Of a stretch of 64,000 nucleotides of DNA, positions 7,059-16,463 are shown piece by piece (position 1 is the first letter of the stretch; each line of letters begins with the position of its first letter). Under the pieces are notes generated by a model that saw nothing but the letters and a program-made list of their open reading frames with translations, ran no database searches and was not told the origin of the DNA. Location of the stretch: contig NZ_KI632505.1 in NCBI RefSeq assembly GCF_000504165.1, forward strand, positions 558,001 through 622,000. The letters run 5' to 3'. The translations under genes were made by a program, and so were the position numbers. Source of the stretch: Bacillus sp. FJAT-14578. Its GTDB lineage: Bacteria; Bacillota; Bacilli; Bacillales; Bacillaceae_H.

Positions 7059-8954
7059 TCAAGAAATGGACGCTTTGATATTTTTAATATAAGTGGTGCG
7101 GATGATAAAGAAGTAAACCACCTGGATCACAAAGAAACTGCCCAACACGAGTACCGATTCCTTCACTAACGAATAATTGAACATGTGCTGCAACGCTGTC
7201 AGGGCCACCGCCCCATGAATGAGTGCAACGCCAATTGGAATAAAAAACAATAACGCGATTTGAATCGTCATCACCTTTGAAAGCTCTCTGTCCGTTAAGC
7301 CGAGCTTGGTGATTGCCGAAAACTTCCTTTTATCCTCTTCCAAGTCGGTGTATAGCCTGAAATATAAAAAGCTCCCTGCAGCGATGAAAAAGACAGCCCC
7401 TATGAATAGTCCGACAAATAAAATGGCTCCATACCCTTGAGTCAGTTTATTTAATTCATAGGCGAGCGCGAAGAAACGGTACTCTCCGCCATAAAAACTA
7501 TCCGGCATCGCTTTTGCGAGTTCGGCCCCCGCTTCGATTGCATCTGCCCCGCCTTGTAGATCAAATAAGAAAAACTGTTGTTTGTCTTCATACTTTGTCA
7601 ATTGCTGAAACAGTTCATCGGAAATGACGTAATATGCCGAATACATCGGCAAGGCGTTGGATTCGATTGTTTGAACGGGTTGGATGGACTGATTCCCTTC
7701 CATTAATGTGATCGGTTTAGTGGAATGCTCTTCTTTCCGCTTTTCCCCTAACACATCGAGATATTCCACTTTTACCGCTTCATTCCCTCTGATGTCAACC
7801 GGCTTGTCCCCAAGCGCCTTTGCAATGGCATTATAGTCGGAACGCTTAATCATCATCACAGGAGATTCCTCTCCAATCGTTTGATAAAGCCCCGTTGCCT
7901 CGTACTGTTTATACGGAATATCCGCATCATCCAACACGTCTTTGATCAATGCCAGTTGCTGGGCTTGCTTCTCATTTTCATCAAACGAACTGTATTGCAT
8001 GGCAAATGGGTTTTCACCGATGGTCAAGTCTGTCATCACCGTTTTGAAACCGACGAGTGATCCGATGGCGGAAAACGCGACGGTACTGACAATCGCGACA
8101 ATGAAAAACGTTCGGGCATTATCCTTGATTCGATAAGCCAAATCAGAGAACAACAACAAATTGGTTTTGTGGAAAAGAAAGTTTCGGTTACCTTTCAATG
8201 CCTTAATGACCCACATGCTGAGCTGGGTGAAGAAAAAATACGTTCCAACGATGACGAGCAGCGCGACCGGAATGAGCGCCATGCTGACCATCGCTCCCCT
8301 TACAACTAATGCAATTCCGTATCCCGCCACTAACAGTACGGCAGCCAAAATCGCAAGGAAGCGAGAAACTTTCGGCTCTGGTTTTGGCTTTGCGCTTCCT
8401 TTTATCAAATCGATCAATTTATTTCCGCGAAGGGCAGCGACCGTGAAAAAGGAAATGGCTGCAAATAGAAGCAAGAATGAAGAAATCGTCAACAGCAGCG
8501 CTTTCGTTGGAAAATAAAAGGGAAGCATCTTGTCTAGACCTAATATATTTTCCGCAGCGAGAAGCATCATTTTACTAAAAACGAGCCCCGTTCCGATTCC
8601 GAACAGCGTCGCGAACAAACCGATGACCATATTTTCTAAAAAAATCATCGTTCTAAGCTGCATGTTCGTCATGCCATGCATGATGAGCAGTCCCAATTCC
8701 TTCTTCCTCGATTTCAAAAATGAGCCCATGCTGTAGAGAACGAAGAAAAAGGAAAACACATAAATGATGGCCTCAGCAAAGTGCAACCCTTTGGACACAT
8801 GTCCGCCGATGGCTACCGTCGTCAACTTCGGATGAAAGGCGAATACGGCGTAGACGAAGAACACCATGACCGCAAATGCGCTGCTAAGAAAATAAGCGGC
8901 ATACAAGCGTTTATTTCGAAAAACGTTATTAAACGCGAATTGACGAAAGGTCAT
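7059..8954 (-). CDS. BceB-type ABC transporter permease (FtsX domains, 10 helices)
   Basis: Integral membrane subunit of a BceAB-type transporter that senses and removes cell-wall antibiotics such as bacitracin-like peptides. The start is ATG 8954 (MTFRQFAFNNVFRNKRLY), preceded by GGGAGGG; the 10 extra codons upstream are not needed. It has 631 residues with the family pattern: one N-terminal helix, two FtsX domains, and a large extracellular domain (about residues 310-510) between helices 7 and 8, which in this family binds the peptide-lipid complex. It overlaps the ATPase gene by 26 bases. With the ATPase, histidine kinase and regulator upstream it forms a full module; the cognate drug cannot be told. 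Confidence 0.92.
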   Translation of the reverse strand: MTFRQFAFNNVFRNKRLYAAYFLSSAFAVMVFFVYAVFAFHPKLTTVAIGGHVSKGLHFAEAIIYVFSFFFVLYSMGSFLKSRKKELGLLIMHGMTNMQLRTMIFLENMVIGLFATLFGIGTGLVFSKMMLLAAENILGLDKMLPFYFPTKALLLTISSFLLLFAAISFFTVAALRGNKLIDLIKGSAKPKPEPKVSRFLAILAAVLLVAGYGIALVVRGAMVSMALIPVALLVIVGTYFFFTQLSMWVIKALKGNRNFLFHKTNLLLFSDLAYRIKDNARTFFIVAIVSTVAFSAIGSLVGFKTVMTDLTIGENPFAMQYSSFDENEKQAQQLALIKDVLDDADIPYKQYEATGLYQTIGEESPVMMIKRSDYNAIAKALGDKPVDIRGNEAVKVEYLDVLGEKRKEEHSTKPITLMEGNQSIQPVQTIESNALPMYSAYYVISDELFQQLTKYEDKQQFFLFDLQGGADAIEAGAELAKAMPDSFYGGEYRFFALAYELNKLTQGYGAILFVGLFIGAVFFIAAGSFLYFRLYTDLEEDKRKFSAITKLGLTDRELSKVMTIQIALLFFIPIGVALIHGAVALTALQHMFNYSLVKESVLVLGSFFVIQVVYFFIIRTTYIKNIKASIS

Positions 8955-9699
8955 GTGTGTTCCCTCCCAAAATGGACAGTACATCCATGATTTTTTGAAA
9001 GAACGCCTGGCGGTTATTCCCCTGGTTCACTTCATTATATAATTGTCCGTCTTTAATGAAGATGACCCGATTGCAATAGCTCGCGGCAACGGGATCATGG
9101 GTGACAAGGAGCATGGTGGTCAGGTCGGATTTATTGATTGCTTCCAACGTTTCCATCACATCGCGGGATGCCTTTGAGTCCAGGTTCCCTGTCGGCTCAT
9201 CTGCCAGCAGCAGCTTTGGCGAATGGATAATGGCACGGGCAATGGCCGTCCGCTGTGCCTGCCCTCCGGAAATTTCATATGTCCGCTTTTTCAAAATGCC
9301 GTCAATCCCCAGCTTTTTAGAAACCTGTGCCACCTTTTCATCCATCTCTTTCACGGAAATGCCATCCAATGTAAGGGGCAGCATGATATTCTCTTCGACG
9401 GTCAGTGTATCAAGCAGGTTAAAATCCTGGAACACAAAGCCCAGCTCTCGCCGGCGGAATTTTGCCAACTCGTTTTTCTTAAGCTGGTTCGGGTTTTGCC
9501 CTTGGATGAGAACTTCCCCCGAGGTAGGCGCATCAATCGTCGAAATAAGATTGAGCAATGTCGTTTTTCCGCTTCCCGACGGTCCCATGACGCCCACAAA
9601 CTCGCCCTGATTGACCGTTAAATGAATAGTAGAAAGAGCACGATAGGACACTTTTCCTCCATATATTTTGCTGACTCCATTAACCTGAAGCATGTTCAT
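8929..9699 (-). CDS. BceA-type ABC transporter ATPase
   Basis: Nucleotide-binding subunit for the downstream permease. Walker A GPSGSGKTT, Q-loop region VFQDFNLLDTLTVEEN, signature ISGGQAQRTAIARAI, Walker B LLLADEPTGNLDS and the switch His in LLVTHDP are all intact. Start ATG 9699 is fixed by AAAGGAG 8 bases upstream; 256 residues, normal for BceA. Its C-terminal codons overlap the permease start, indicating translational coupling. A BceR-type box lies about 90 bases upstream, so it should be induced by its own two-component system. Confidence 0.94.
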   Translation of the reverse strand: MNMLQVNGVSKIYGGKVSYRALSTIHLTVNQGEFVGVMGPSGSGKTTLLNLISTIDAPTSGEVLIQGQNPNQLKKNELAKFRRRELGFVFQDFNLLDTLTVEENIMLPLTLDGISVKEMDEKVAQVSKKLGIDGILKKRTYEISGGQAQRTAIARAIIHSPKLLLADEPTGNLDSKASRDVMETLEAINKSDLTTMLLVTHDPVAASYCNRVIFIKDGQLYNEVNQGNNRQAFFQKIMDVLSILGGNTHDLSSIRV

Positions 9700-9789
9700 G
9701 ATCAGATCTCCTTTCCATCTGTTCGTATTTTCTATCATGATTGTAACGAAGGAAAAGTTCTTCCACTATCGATATTTCTTTCATCTTCC

Positions 9790-9803
9790 TTACATTCATG
9801 TAA
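9790..9803 (-). promoter_or_regulatory. BceR-type binding box for the transporter genes
   Basis: TTACA-TTCA-TGTAA, which fits the published BceR-group consensus TNACA-N4-TGTAA exactly. It overlaps the last codons of the kinase gene and lies about 91 bases before the ATPase start, the usual spacing for a promoter driven by this regulator. Confidence 0.75.
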
Positions 9804-10791
9804 GGTTATGCGGCGGTATGGAAAACGAAAGCCTGACGACGGTGCCTTTCCCCGGTTCCGATTCCAGCTCGATTCCGTGATCGAGCCGTTTGAAGATTTC
9901 CGCTACGAGATACAGCCCCATTCCCGTCGACTCCGAAAATTTCCGCCCGTTTTCTCCGGTAAAAAACGGCTGAAAAACCCGCTCCAGGTCGCTTGCCGGA
10001 ATGCCGACACCGCGGTCCTTGATTTCCATGACGACCGTCTCTCCTTTTACTGCCGCAGACATCGTGACCTTTTGGCCTGTCCCTTTCGAATACTTGATGG
10101 CATTAATCAACACTTGCGAAAGGGCGAATGAAAGCCACTTCCTGTCCGAGTACACTTGAATGCTTTGATCAATCAAGATTTCAGGGTACACGCGATTTTG
10201 GATGAAATAACGCTTGTTTTCGTGAACGAGCTGATCGGCCACGGACCAGAGCGAAACGGGTTCGACGCGAAAATCCTGCTGGAAGGAGCTTAGGCGGGCC
10301 GTATAAAGAACCGTATCCAAGCCTTTATGGATTTTATCCAGTTCTTCCCGCAGACTTTCCCTGCTGATGTCTTCTTCGTTTTGCAGCAGGAGCTCCATGA
10401 CCGAAAGCGGTGTTTTCATTTGGTGAACCCACTGATTCATGAAAGCGAGATGCTCGTTTCGCTCCCGCTCCCATTTCGTTAATTGCTGCTGGTAATGCTG
10501 ATACTGCATTTTCAGCAACTCATCAAAAGCCGTCGGGATAGGTGCATGGCTCGTGTTTCTAATCGAATCATCGAGTGTTGGAAGCGGCTCTGACAGCCTT
10601 TCATAAAACGAACGGTGGCTGGCATACTTGTAAACGAGGTAACAGCCGAGAATGAACAAGCCGATGAAGACCGAATAGAGGCCCAGTTTGATATCTTGAA
10701 ATCCCGCGAGCCAATAAACGAACAGCACCATAAAAAGCTGAACAATATGTAAAAGAATGAGCGGAATATGCTCTTGCCAAAAAAGCCTCAT
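9796..10791 (-). CDS. BceS-type intramembrane-sensing histidine kinase
   Basis: A 331-aa kinase with two N-terminal helices (about 10-28 and 35-55) separated by only a few residues and no extracellular sensor domain, the mark of the intramembrane-sensing class that takes its signal from the transporter. The phosphorylated His is H123 in WVHQMKTPLSV; the ATPase has N-box SQVLINAIKYS, G1 DRGVGIP, and G2 GMGLYL. It starts 4 bases after the regulator stop codon, so the two are translated together. Its 3' end carries the BceR box of the next operon. Confidence 0.93.
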   Translation of the reverse strand: MRLFWQEHIPLILLHIVQLFMVLFVYWLAGFQDIKLGLYSVFIGLFILGCYLVYKYASHRSFYERLSEPLPTLDDSIRNTSHAPIPTAFDELLKMQYQHYQQQLTKWERERNEHLAFMNQWVHQMKTPLSVMELLLQNEEDISRESLREELDKIHKGLDTVLYTARLSSFQQDFRVEPVSLWSVADQLVHENKRYFIQNRVYPEILIDQSIQVYSDRKWLSFALSQVLINAIKYSKGTGQKVTMSAAVKGETVVMEIKDRGVGIPASDLERVFQPFFTGENGRKFSESTGMGLYLVAEIFKRLDHGIELESEPGKGTVVRLSFSIPPHNLT

Positions 10792-10795
10792 CGTT

Positions 10796-11497
10796 TCATT
10801 CCTCCTTTATCCACGAAAGGTGAAGAAGGTATCCCGCCCCTCTGATCGTTTCGATCGCATTATGGATATTGAGTTCCTGCAGCTTTTTGCGGACTCGCGT
10901 AATATTCACATTCAACGTATTTTCATCAACATACGACTGGTCATCCCATAGCTTTTCCAATAATGATTCCCTGCTGACCACACGGGGATGCTGTTTAAAC
11001 AGCAGCTCAATGATGTCCGCCTCTTTTTTCGTCACCGACACCTCTTGAAACCCGTTTGACAGCAGCATCCGTTCAGGATAAAGAGTCAGTCCGCCCTTCT
11101 CGACGATTCGTTCTTCCATCTTCGGGGCATATTCGCCGTACGCCCGTCTAAGCTGGCTCTTGATTTTGGCCATCACCACTTCATAATGGAACGGCTTCGT
11201 TATGTAATCATCTCCCCCGTTTTCAAGGGCGAGTACTTGATCCATTTCCCCTGCCCGCGCCGAGATGAAAATGATTGGACAAGTGGACACGAGCCTGATT
11301 TGCCTGCACCAATAATATCCGTCAAAGCTCGGCAAATTAATATCCATCAATACCAAATCGGGACGAGTTTCCTGAAAACAGCGCATGACGGAATCAAAGT
11401 CCCGACAACTATCCACTTCATACCCATATTTTGAAATATAAGATTGCAGCAACTCCGCAATCTTCACATCATCTTCCACGATCATAATTTTATACAA
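10796..11497 (-). CDS. BceR-type response regulator (OmpR family)
   Basis: A 233-aa regulator: receiver domain with acidic pair in VEDD (8-10), phospho-acceptor D52 in LVLMDINLPSFDG and switch Lys in ITKPFH, followed by an OmpR-type winged helix (TLNVNITRVRKKLQ recognition helix, C-terminal IRGAGYLL). Start TTG 11497 follows AAAGGAG at 8-base spacing. Expected to bind the TTACA-N4-TGTAA box at 9790-9803 and raise transporter production when the kinase is activated by cell-wall antibiotics. First gene of the module. Confidence 0.94.
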   Translation of the reverse strand: MYKIMIVEDDVKIAELLQSYISKYGYEVDSCRDFDSVMRCFQETRPDLVLMDINLPSFDGYYWCRQIRLVSTCPIIFISARAGEMDQVLALENGGDDYITKPFHYEVVMAKIKSQLRRAYGEYAPKMEERIVEKGGLTLYPERMLLSNGFQEVSVTKKEADIIELLFKQHPRVVSRESLLEKLWDDQSYVDENTLNVNITRVRKKLQELNIHNAIETIRGAGYLLHLSWIKEE

Positions 11498-11527
11498 CCG
11501 AATATCTCCTTTCTAACATGACGTCAG

Positions 11528-11558
11528 TAAAAAGCTCGACTTCCAGAAGCCGAGCTTA
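11528..11558 (-). terminator. Terminator of the small DUF4083-like gene
   Basis: Reverse strand AAGCTCGGCTTC and near-complement followed by TTTTTT; ends about 11 bases after the stop codon of the small gene. Confidence 0.75.
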
Positions 11559-11568
11559 CTTAGTCCAT

Positions 11569-11736
11569 CTATTTTTTATCCGTATATCCCGATGCCCGAT
11601 CCAGTTTCTCTTCGATTCTATCTAACTGTTCTTTCCTTTTCTTTGAAGAACGAATGAAAAATATAATAGCGACAACAAACGAGACAGGTATTAAAACGGC
11701 CAATAATTGAAAAATGATGTCACCGATATGCAACAA
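11569..11736 (-). CDS. Small membrane protein, DUF4083-like
   Basis: A 55-aa protein read from TTG 11736 (GAGGGG 9 bases upstream) to TAG at 11569. One hydrophobic helix (IIFQLLAVLIPVSFVVAIIF) is followed by a charged tail RSSKKRKEQLDRIEEKLDR, a layout I associate with DUF4083 proteins of bacilli. It has its own terminator and sits just upstream of the regulator-kinase-transporter module. A role as an accessory to that module is possible but only positional. Confidence 0.6.
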   Translation of the reverse strand: MLHIGDIIFQLLAVLIPVSFVVAIIFFIRSSKKRKEQLDRIEEKLDRASGYTDKK

Positions 11737-11784
11737 AACACTTCACCCCTCTTTGGATTATTATACTATTTTTTCACACTGAAG

Positions 11785-13749
11785 CTAATCCCCGCCTCCG
11801 CCGCCGTCAGAGCCGGATGATCCGCTGTCTCCATCTCCGCTAGAGCCCCAATCCCAGCCCGAATCTCCACCTGAACTGCTTGTCGATTTCGTTTTTGTTT
11901 CTTCGGGGATTTCCTTTAATGTTTCATTTGTGTACTTAATGATATCAACAGCATCTACGTGGAAAAGCGGCTGAACCCCACTGTTCACTTCATTCGAAAA
12001 CTTCTGCTGAAAGGTTGTGATGAACGATTTTCCGACCCCGAGCAAAATGGCATGCTGCGTCATTCCGATTAATCTTGCCGGATCACCATCGGTTGAGTAT
12101 CCGCCCCTTTTCAGCACCCGGCGCCATTTGCGGACGGCTTCACGCTGCATGGCCGCTTCCATGGATAAAGTCACTTTTGGAACGATAGCCACTAACAGGA
12201 AGGATAAAAACATCAAATTAAAATACGAATCCCCAGCCGCTTCATGATGAATTTGAGCCCCGGCAAAAAGGCAGGCAATCAAGTAAAAAACCGTCATTCT
12301 CTTCTTTTGATAATGTTTCACCGCATAGACGGCGCCTCCTCCCAGAAAAACGGCCGCAGATGCCAATACCATCCATGATTTCGCATCTGAAATATACAAG
12401 TACATCACCAATACATAATGAAGAAGCACAAGCGGAAGAAGAATCCGCTTCATCGTCTTATTTCTGGAAAACATCGAATCGACATCAAATTCTGTTTCTG
12501 CCGCTTCGTTCCAGCCTTTGAATTGTGTATGAAACCTCTTCAGCTGATGCCGGTATTTATTTCTCGCTTTCTTTTCTTTTCGTTCCGATTTGGTCGGGCC
12601 TGCAATTGAATGTAAAGAAAATTCCCGATTGCCGCCCTTTTCCCGGAACAGCCACTTCACGATCTTGAGGCCCGCTCCCTTTGCATCCTTTCGGTTTCCA
12701 GAATACGTGAATAATAATGTCTCTTTAGGAGCGGTTGGATCCTCCAGAAACCGCTGATTGGCAGGACGGCGTTCCATTTTTAATAAACCGGGCTGGTGAA
12801 ACGCAAACACTCCAGCCAAGAAATCTTCTATTTTCAATTTTCCTTTTCGATATAGCAGCATGAGTAAAACCGGGTTGAGCTGTTCCGTATCCGAGAGCGG
12901 AACGGTACGCGCCTTCCATTTTGCGATGAGAACCCGAAACGGAAGCAGCAAGAAGAGGATAACAGCTGCGATCACATAGACAAAAACAGAAACCAGCTTT
13001 TCACCTAGCTCCAATCTGCTCTCACGCTGTAAATACCTTTGTTCACGCTCTGCTTCTTTTTGTATTCTTTCGTCTTTGCTCACCAATGTTTTTTCCACTT
13101 TCATGTCCGCTAAAAACTGTTGTGGAAACAGAAAATGCAGCGTTAACGTTTCAAATTCCGATACAAAATCGCTTTTATATACAATCGAATCATCGTTTAC
13201 CTCCGTAAACTCGCCGCCATCACGATTATGGGCAAACATATCGACATCACTGCGATTAAAGGCATTCGGCAAAAACGTCTCGATCGTAATGTTATGCAAG
13301 TCACTATCATTGGACCAAAAGAAATTCCAGTCCAACTCCGCTGTATCTTTGAAACGGGAGGCTGCTTGATCGAGCCGGTAACGATAATAAACGCGCTTCG
13401 TTTCATCTTTTGCCTCGACGCTTGTATAATAGGCGCTTTGTTTATTGCTGTAATCGACATCCAGCCTTTTCGCATCCTCATACGAAAACTCTCCCAATGC
13501 CTTCCCCTCAGGCGGAATGTACGCTTCAAAAAACTCCACCCCTTCATGGCCGAGCAATTCCAGACTGCGTTCCGTATAGTCATAGTCACCTTCAAATTTG
13601 TATGTAAAAATTTCTTCTATATATAGGTCACCGTCTGAAAGAATTTGCGCCCGCACATCGACTTTTTCCACTTTAAAAGAGCTGTTGCTTGAACAACCTG
13701 ACACCAAAAATATGATCGATAATAAAACCGCGAAAACTAGCTTTTTCAT
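11785..13749 (-). CDS. DUF2207-family membrane-anchored lipoprotein with Gly/Ser/Asp-rich tail
   Basis: A 654-aa protein. The start ATG 13749 (CAGGGGGGAA upstream) gives a clean lipoprotein signal with lipobox LVSGC at residues 15-19. A DUF2207 N-terminal domain faces outside (about 24-230), then come a hydrophobic helix, a cytoplasmic basic region, and two to four more helices around 460-560. The tail is SSSGGDSGWDWGSSGDGD followed by a poly-Gly end, typical of this family. Function of DUF2207 proteins is not established. It stands alone, upstream of the DUF4083-like gene. Confidence 0.85.
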   Translation of the reverse strand: MKKLVFAVLLSIIFLVSGCSSNSSFKVEKVDVRAQILSDGDLYIEEIFTYKFEGDYDYTERSLELLGHEGVEFFEAYIPPEGKALGEFSYEDAKRLDVDYSNKQSAYYTSVEAKDETKRVYYRYRLDQAASRFKDTAELDWNFFWSNDSDLHNITIETFLPNAFNRSDVDMFAHNRDGGEFTEVNDDSIVYKSDFVSEFETLTLHFLFPQQFLADMKVEKTLVSKDERIQKEAEREQRYLQRESRLELGEKLVSVFVYVIAAVILFLLLPFRVLIAKWKARTVPLSDTEQLNPVLLMLLYRKGKLKIEDFLAGVFAFHQPGLLKMERRPANQRFLEDPTAPKETLLFTYSGNRKDAKGAGLKIVKWLFREKGGNREFSLHSIAGPTKSERKEKKARNKYRHQLKRFHTQFKGWNEAAETEFDVDSMFSRNKTMKRILLPLVLLHYVLVMYLYISDAKSWMVLASAAVFLGGGAVYAVKHYQKKRMTVFYLIACLFAGAQIHHEAAGDSYFNLMFLSFLLVAIVPKVTLSMEAAMQREAVRKWRRVLKRGGYSTDGDPARLIGMTQHAILLGVGKSFITTFQQKFSNEVNSGVQPLFHVDAVDIIKYTNETLKEIPEETKTKSTSSSGGDSGWDWGSSGDGDSGSSGSDGGGGGD

Positions 13750-13986
13750 TGTTCCCCCCTGCTTATTTTGACTTCCTCTTTCTCTATCATTCTTTCTATT
13801 TGCAGGCACCAAAAAGTTCCTACCGTACTTTTTAGTTCCTATATCACTTAAAAGTGCGTTCTTTTCTCTTGGACTCATATGTCTCATAATAACATTTGCC
13901 AGCTGATTTCCACTATATTCTTTTATTCACGGACAGTCATATGACTTATATAGTTTGCAAGATAATCATGAGGAGGTTCATTTATA

Positions 13987-14829
13987 ATGGGAAAACATTT
14001 ACAAGATACAATCACTTTGAATAACGGTGTGAAAATGCCTTGGTTTGGTCTCGGGGTATTTAAAGTAGAAGAAGGTCCCGAATTAATCAATGCCGTAAAA
14101 TCAGCGATTAAACATGGGTACCGCAGCATTGATACGGCCGCCATTTATGAAAATGAAGAAGGTGTCGGCCAAGGAATTCGTGAAGCGATCGAAGAAACGG
14201 GCATCTCCCGAGAAGATCTATTTGTGACATCAAAAGTGTGGAATGCAGATTTAGGCTATGAATCTACCATCGCGGCCTATGAAACAAGCTTAACAAAACT
14301 TGGCTTGGACTACTTGGATTTATATCTGATCCACTGGCCTGTTGAAGGGAAATATAAAGAAGCATGGAGAGCGCTGGAAACCCTTTATAAAGAAGGACGC
14401 GTCAAAGCGATTGGGGTAAGCAACTTCCAAATCCACCATCTTGAAGATTTGATGAAAGACGCGGAAATCAAACCGGTGATCAATCAAGTGGAATATCATC
14501 CGCGTTTAACCCAAAAAGAGCTTCAGGCATTTTGCCAAAAGCATGACATCCAACTGGAAGCCTGGTCTCCATTAATGCAAGGCCAATTGCTGGAGAATGA
14601 TGTGTTACAAGAAATCGCTCAAAAATATGGAAAATCCGTTGCCCAAGTCATTTTACGCTGGGACTTGCAAAACGGCGTCGTCACCATTCCAAAATCGACA
14701 AAAGAACATCGAATCATCGAAAACTCAAGTGTCTTCGATTTTGAGTTGACGCAAGAAGATATGGAAAAAATCGATGGACTGAACGAGAACCTTCGAGTTG
14801 GTCCAGATCCAGATAATTTTGATTTTTAA
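13987..14829 (+). CDS. yvgN: Aldo/keto reductase, YvgN-type (methylglyoxal reductase)
   Basis: A 280-aa NADPH-dependent reductase of the AKR5 group, closely resembling B. subtilis YvgN, which reduces methylglyoxal and other aldehydes in the cytoplasm. Catalytic tetrad is visible: D49 and Y54 in SIDTAAIYENE, K83 in TSKVWN, H116 in LIHWP. The NADPH-binding loop IPKSTKEHRI is near the C-terminus. The start ATG 13987 has GAGGAGG upstream. Monocistronic: the terminator follows at once. Confidence 0.95.
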   Translation: MGKHLQDTITLNNGVKMPWFGLGVFKVEEGPELINAVKSAIKHGYRSIDTAAIYENEEGVGQGIREAIEETGISREDLFVTSKVWNADLGYESTIAAYETSLTKLGLDYLDLYLIHWPVEGKYKEAWRALETLYKEGRVKAIGVSNFQIHHLEDLMKDAEIKPVINQVEYHPRLTQKELQAFCQKHDIQLEAWSPLMQGQLLENDVLQEIAQKYGKSVAQVILRWDLQNGVVTIPKSTKEHRIIENSSVFDFELTQEDMEKIDGLNENLRVGPDPDNFDF

Positions 14830-14839
14830 TTTATTAGTA

Positions 14840-14877
14840 AATAATAGGCCATGGGCGTCTGCCCATGGCCTATTATT
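14840..14877. terminator. Bidirectional terminator
   Basis: Perfect 17-bp stem AATAATAGGCCATGGGC with loop GTCT. The stop codon of the convergent gene lies inside its right arm. Confidence 0.85.
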
Positions 14878-15232
14878 CATTTGGATTCAGATAACGGATA
14901 TAGTCGTAATTGGAAGTCGGAACGCTTTTCGTTACGTTTCCTTCTTGATCTTTGTAGATTTCATATTCCCGATATGTTTCCACGATATAACCGTCCACTT
15001 CTTCTCGATCGACCAGCTTTTCTTCTAATTCAAAGTTCGCAGGCTGATGCGGCTCGGCTGGCTGTCCTTCCGTTTCAGCTATGGCCGGTTCACTGTCTTT
15101 CTCTTCTTCGGCCAGCGAAACAGGATTCGTTTCATCCAACACTTGCCGGGAAGACGAATCGGCATACCATGCGACAATGAATAACAGGACCAAAAAAACC
15201 GGCAGTCCATACTTTTTTAATTGAACGCTCAT
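14873..15232 (-). CDS. Hypothetical membrane-anchored protein with acidic linker
   Basis: A 119-aa protein: one N-terminal helix (about 9-23, LPVFLVLLFIVAWYA), a long acidic, disordered linker (EEEKDSEPAIAETEGQPAEP) and a short C-terminal domain VDGYIVETYREYEIYKDQEG. The second part looks like a small beta domain. Start ATG 15232 has AAAGGAG upstream. Orphan; not recognised. Confidence 0.6.
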   Translation of the reverse strand: MSVQLKKYGLPVFLVLLFIVAWYADSSSRQVLDETNPVSLAEEEKDSEPAIAETEGQPAEPHQPANFELEEKLVDREEVDGYIVETYREYEIYKDQEGNVTKSVPTSNYDYIRYLNPNE

Positions 15233-15347
15233 TCGTATGTTCCTTTCTCCTTTTTATTCCCCATTAACGGACAATCCTTAATGGCTCGTTCACTGTATCA
15301 TTTTATGTACCATCCATCCGTTACATGTTCGTTCTTCATCATTTCTG

Positions 15348-15594
15348 AAGGCTCTTTTCTAAAAGATTGTTGTTTTTAGATAGGTTTCTTAAAAGATAAG
15401 CGTTTAAGGTTGGTTGGAGCGGAAGGTGCGAGACTCCTGCGGGAGCAGCGGGACAGGCGAGACCCCACAGGCTGTAAGCCGAGGAGGCTCATCGCACGCC
15501 CCGCGGAAAGCGAGTAACCTGGAGCGGAAATCAACCACTCCCTACTACTTGTTAAATAGCAACAAAGTTTGGGAAAACAGCCTTTCTAAAAGAT
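15348..15594 (+). repeat. Bacillaceae intergenic repeat, copy 1
   Basis: About 247 bases that match, inverted, 17243-17491 with only a few differences (for example GGACAGGCGAG against GGACAGGTGAG). The core 15415-15535 is much more G+C-rich than its surroundings (CCTGCGGGAGCAGCGGGAC) and belongs to a repeat seen widely in intergenic DNA of Bacillaceae. No coding role is supported. Confidence 0.85.
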
Positions 15595-15718
15595 GATGGC
15601 TTTTGGATTAGAAAAAGGAGGCCTGCCTGCGGTTCAAAAATCACAATATGAATGAAAACAGCCATTTCGAAAGAATCCCATGTTAAAATGGTAAAAACAA
15701 AAGAACGGGTGGTTTGCG

Positions 15719-16282
15719 ATGAAAAGATGGGTATCAGCAAGTGAAAAACGCAGTTTCTTAACATGGTTTTTACAGCATCACCGACTGAAACGTACAGAAG
15801 CAAGAAAAGTTCTCGAATCGATTTTGAACAATCCTCATATTTTGGAGAAGGCTTCGTTTACCGAGAAAATCAAACTAAACGAAAAAACGATTGTCGTTTC
15901 AAGTGTCAACTCAGATGAACCCGGCTTTGAATTTTACTATAATCAACGAAAAACGAGCGACCCGTCACGGGCATTGGGCGAGCTGACAGGCAATCCGTCC
16001 GAAAAAGTAAACATCATCCTTCATTTTTACGGAAAAATGCTCAATCACCGCTACTTGCAGCTGATCGAAATACCGGCATCCGACAATATTAAGCAGTACG
16101 AGCAATATGAACGACAGTCGAAGGCGGCCGATGCGGTTATTGAAAAACTCACCCTGGAAAAAGAGAAGGAAAATATAAAGAAACAAATTGACGAAGCTCT
16201 CGATCAGAGAAATGAACAGCTGTTTAAACAATTAGCAGCGAAACTGGGCGAATTAGAAAAAAAGACCGCTGAGATAGGCTGA
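15719..16282 (+). CDS. YpiB-family (UPF0302) protein
   Basis: A 187-aa cytoplasmic protein. The N-terminus KRWVSASEKRSFLTWFLQHH and the region VNIILHFYGKMLNHRYLQ are typical of the YpiB/UPF0302 family, and the C-terminal part is a charged helix ending in IDEALDQRNEQLFKQLAAKL, the second family domain. Length agrees with B. subtilis YpiB. It may be a paralogue, since the canonical ypiB lies near menaquinone and aro genes that are absent here. It is isolated between two inverted repeats. Biochemical role unknown. Confidence 0.75.
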   Translation: MKRWVSASEKRSFLTWFLQHHRLKRTEARKVLESILNNPHILEKASFTEKIKLNEKTIVVSSVNSDEPGFEFYYNQRKTSDPSRALGELTGNPSEKVNIILHFYGKMLNHRYLQLIEIPASDNIKQYEQYERQSKAADAVIEKLTLEKEKENIKKQIDEALDQRNEQLFKQLAAKLGELEKKTAEIG

Positions 16283-16407
16283 TCATGCTATATTCAGAGC
16301 CTGACTAAAAGCTATGAGCTTCGTTTAGATAGATCCTGTTAAATATCGTTGTTAATTTTTCACAAAAAATTCCAATGGTAACTTATCTAACTCTCCCCCC
16401 CAATAAA

Positions 16408-16456
16408 TAAAGGTATTTGCATATTAGTCATATCTAAAATGCAAATACCTTTTATT
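16408..16456. terminator. Bidirectional terminator
   Basis: Long hairpin AAAGGTATTTGCAT...ATGCAAATACCTTT with an inner TTAG/CTAA pair, between convergent genes. Confidence 0.7.
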
Positions 16457-16463
16457 GGGGGAT

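Noticed and set aside
15414..15596. 60-codon ORF inside repeat copy 1 (and its twin at 17198-17425)
   Set aside because: They arise from the G+C-rich intergenic repeat, have no ribosome binding site and occur with the repeat on either strand.
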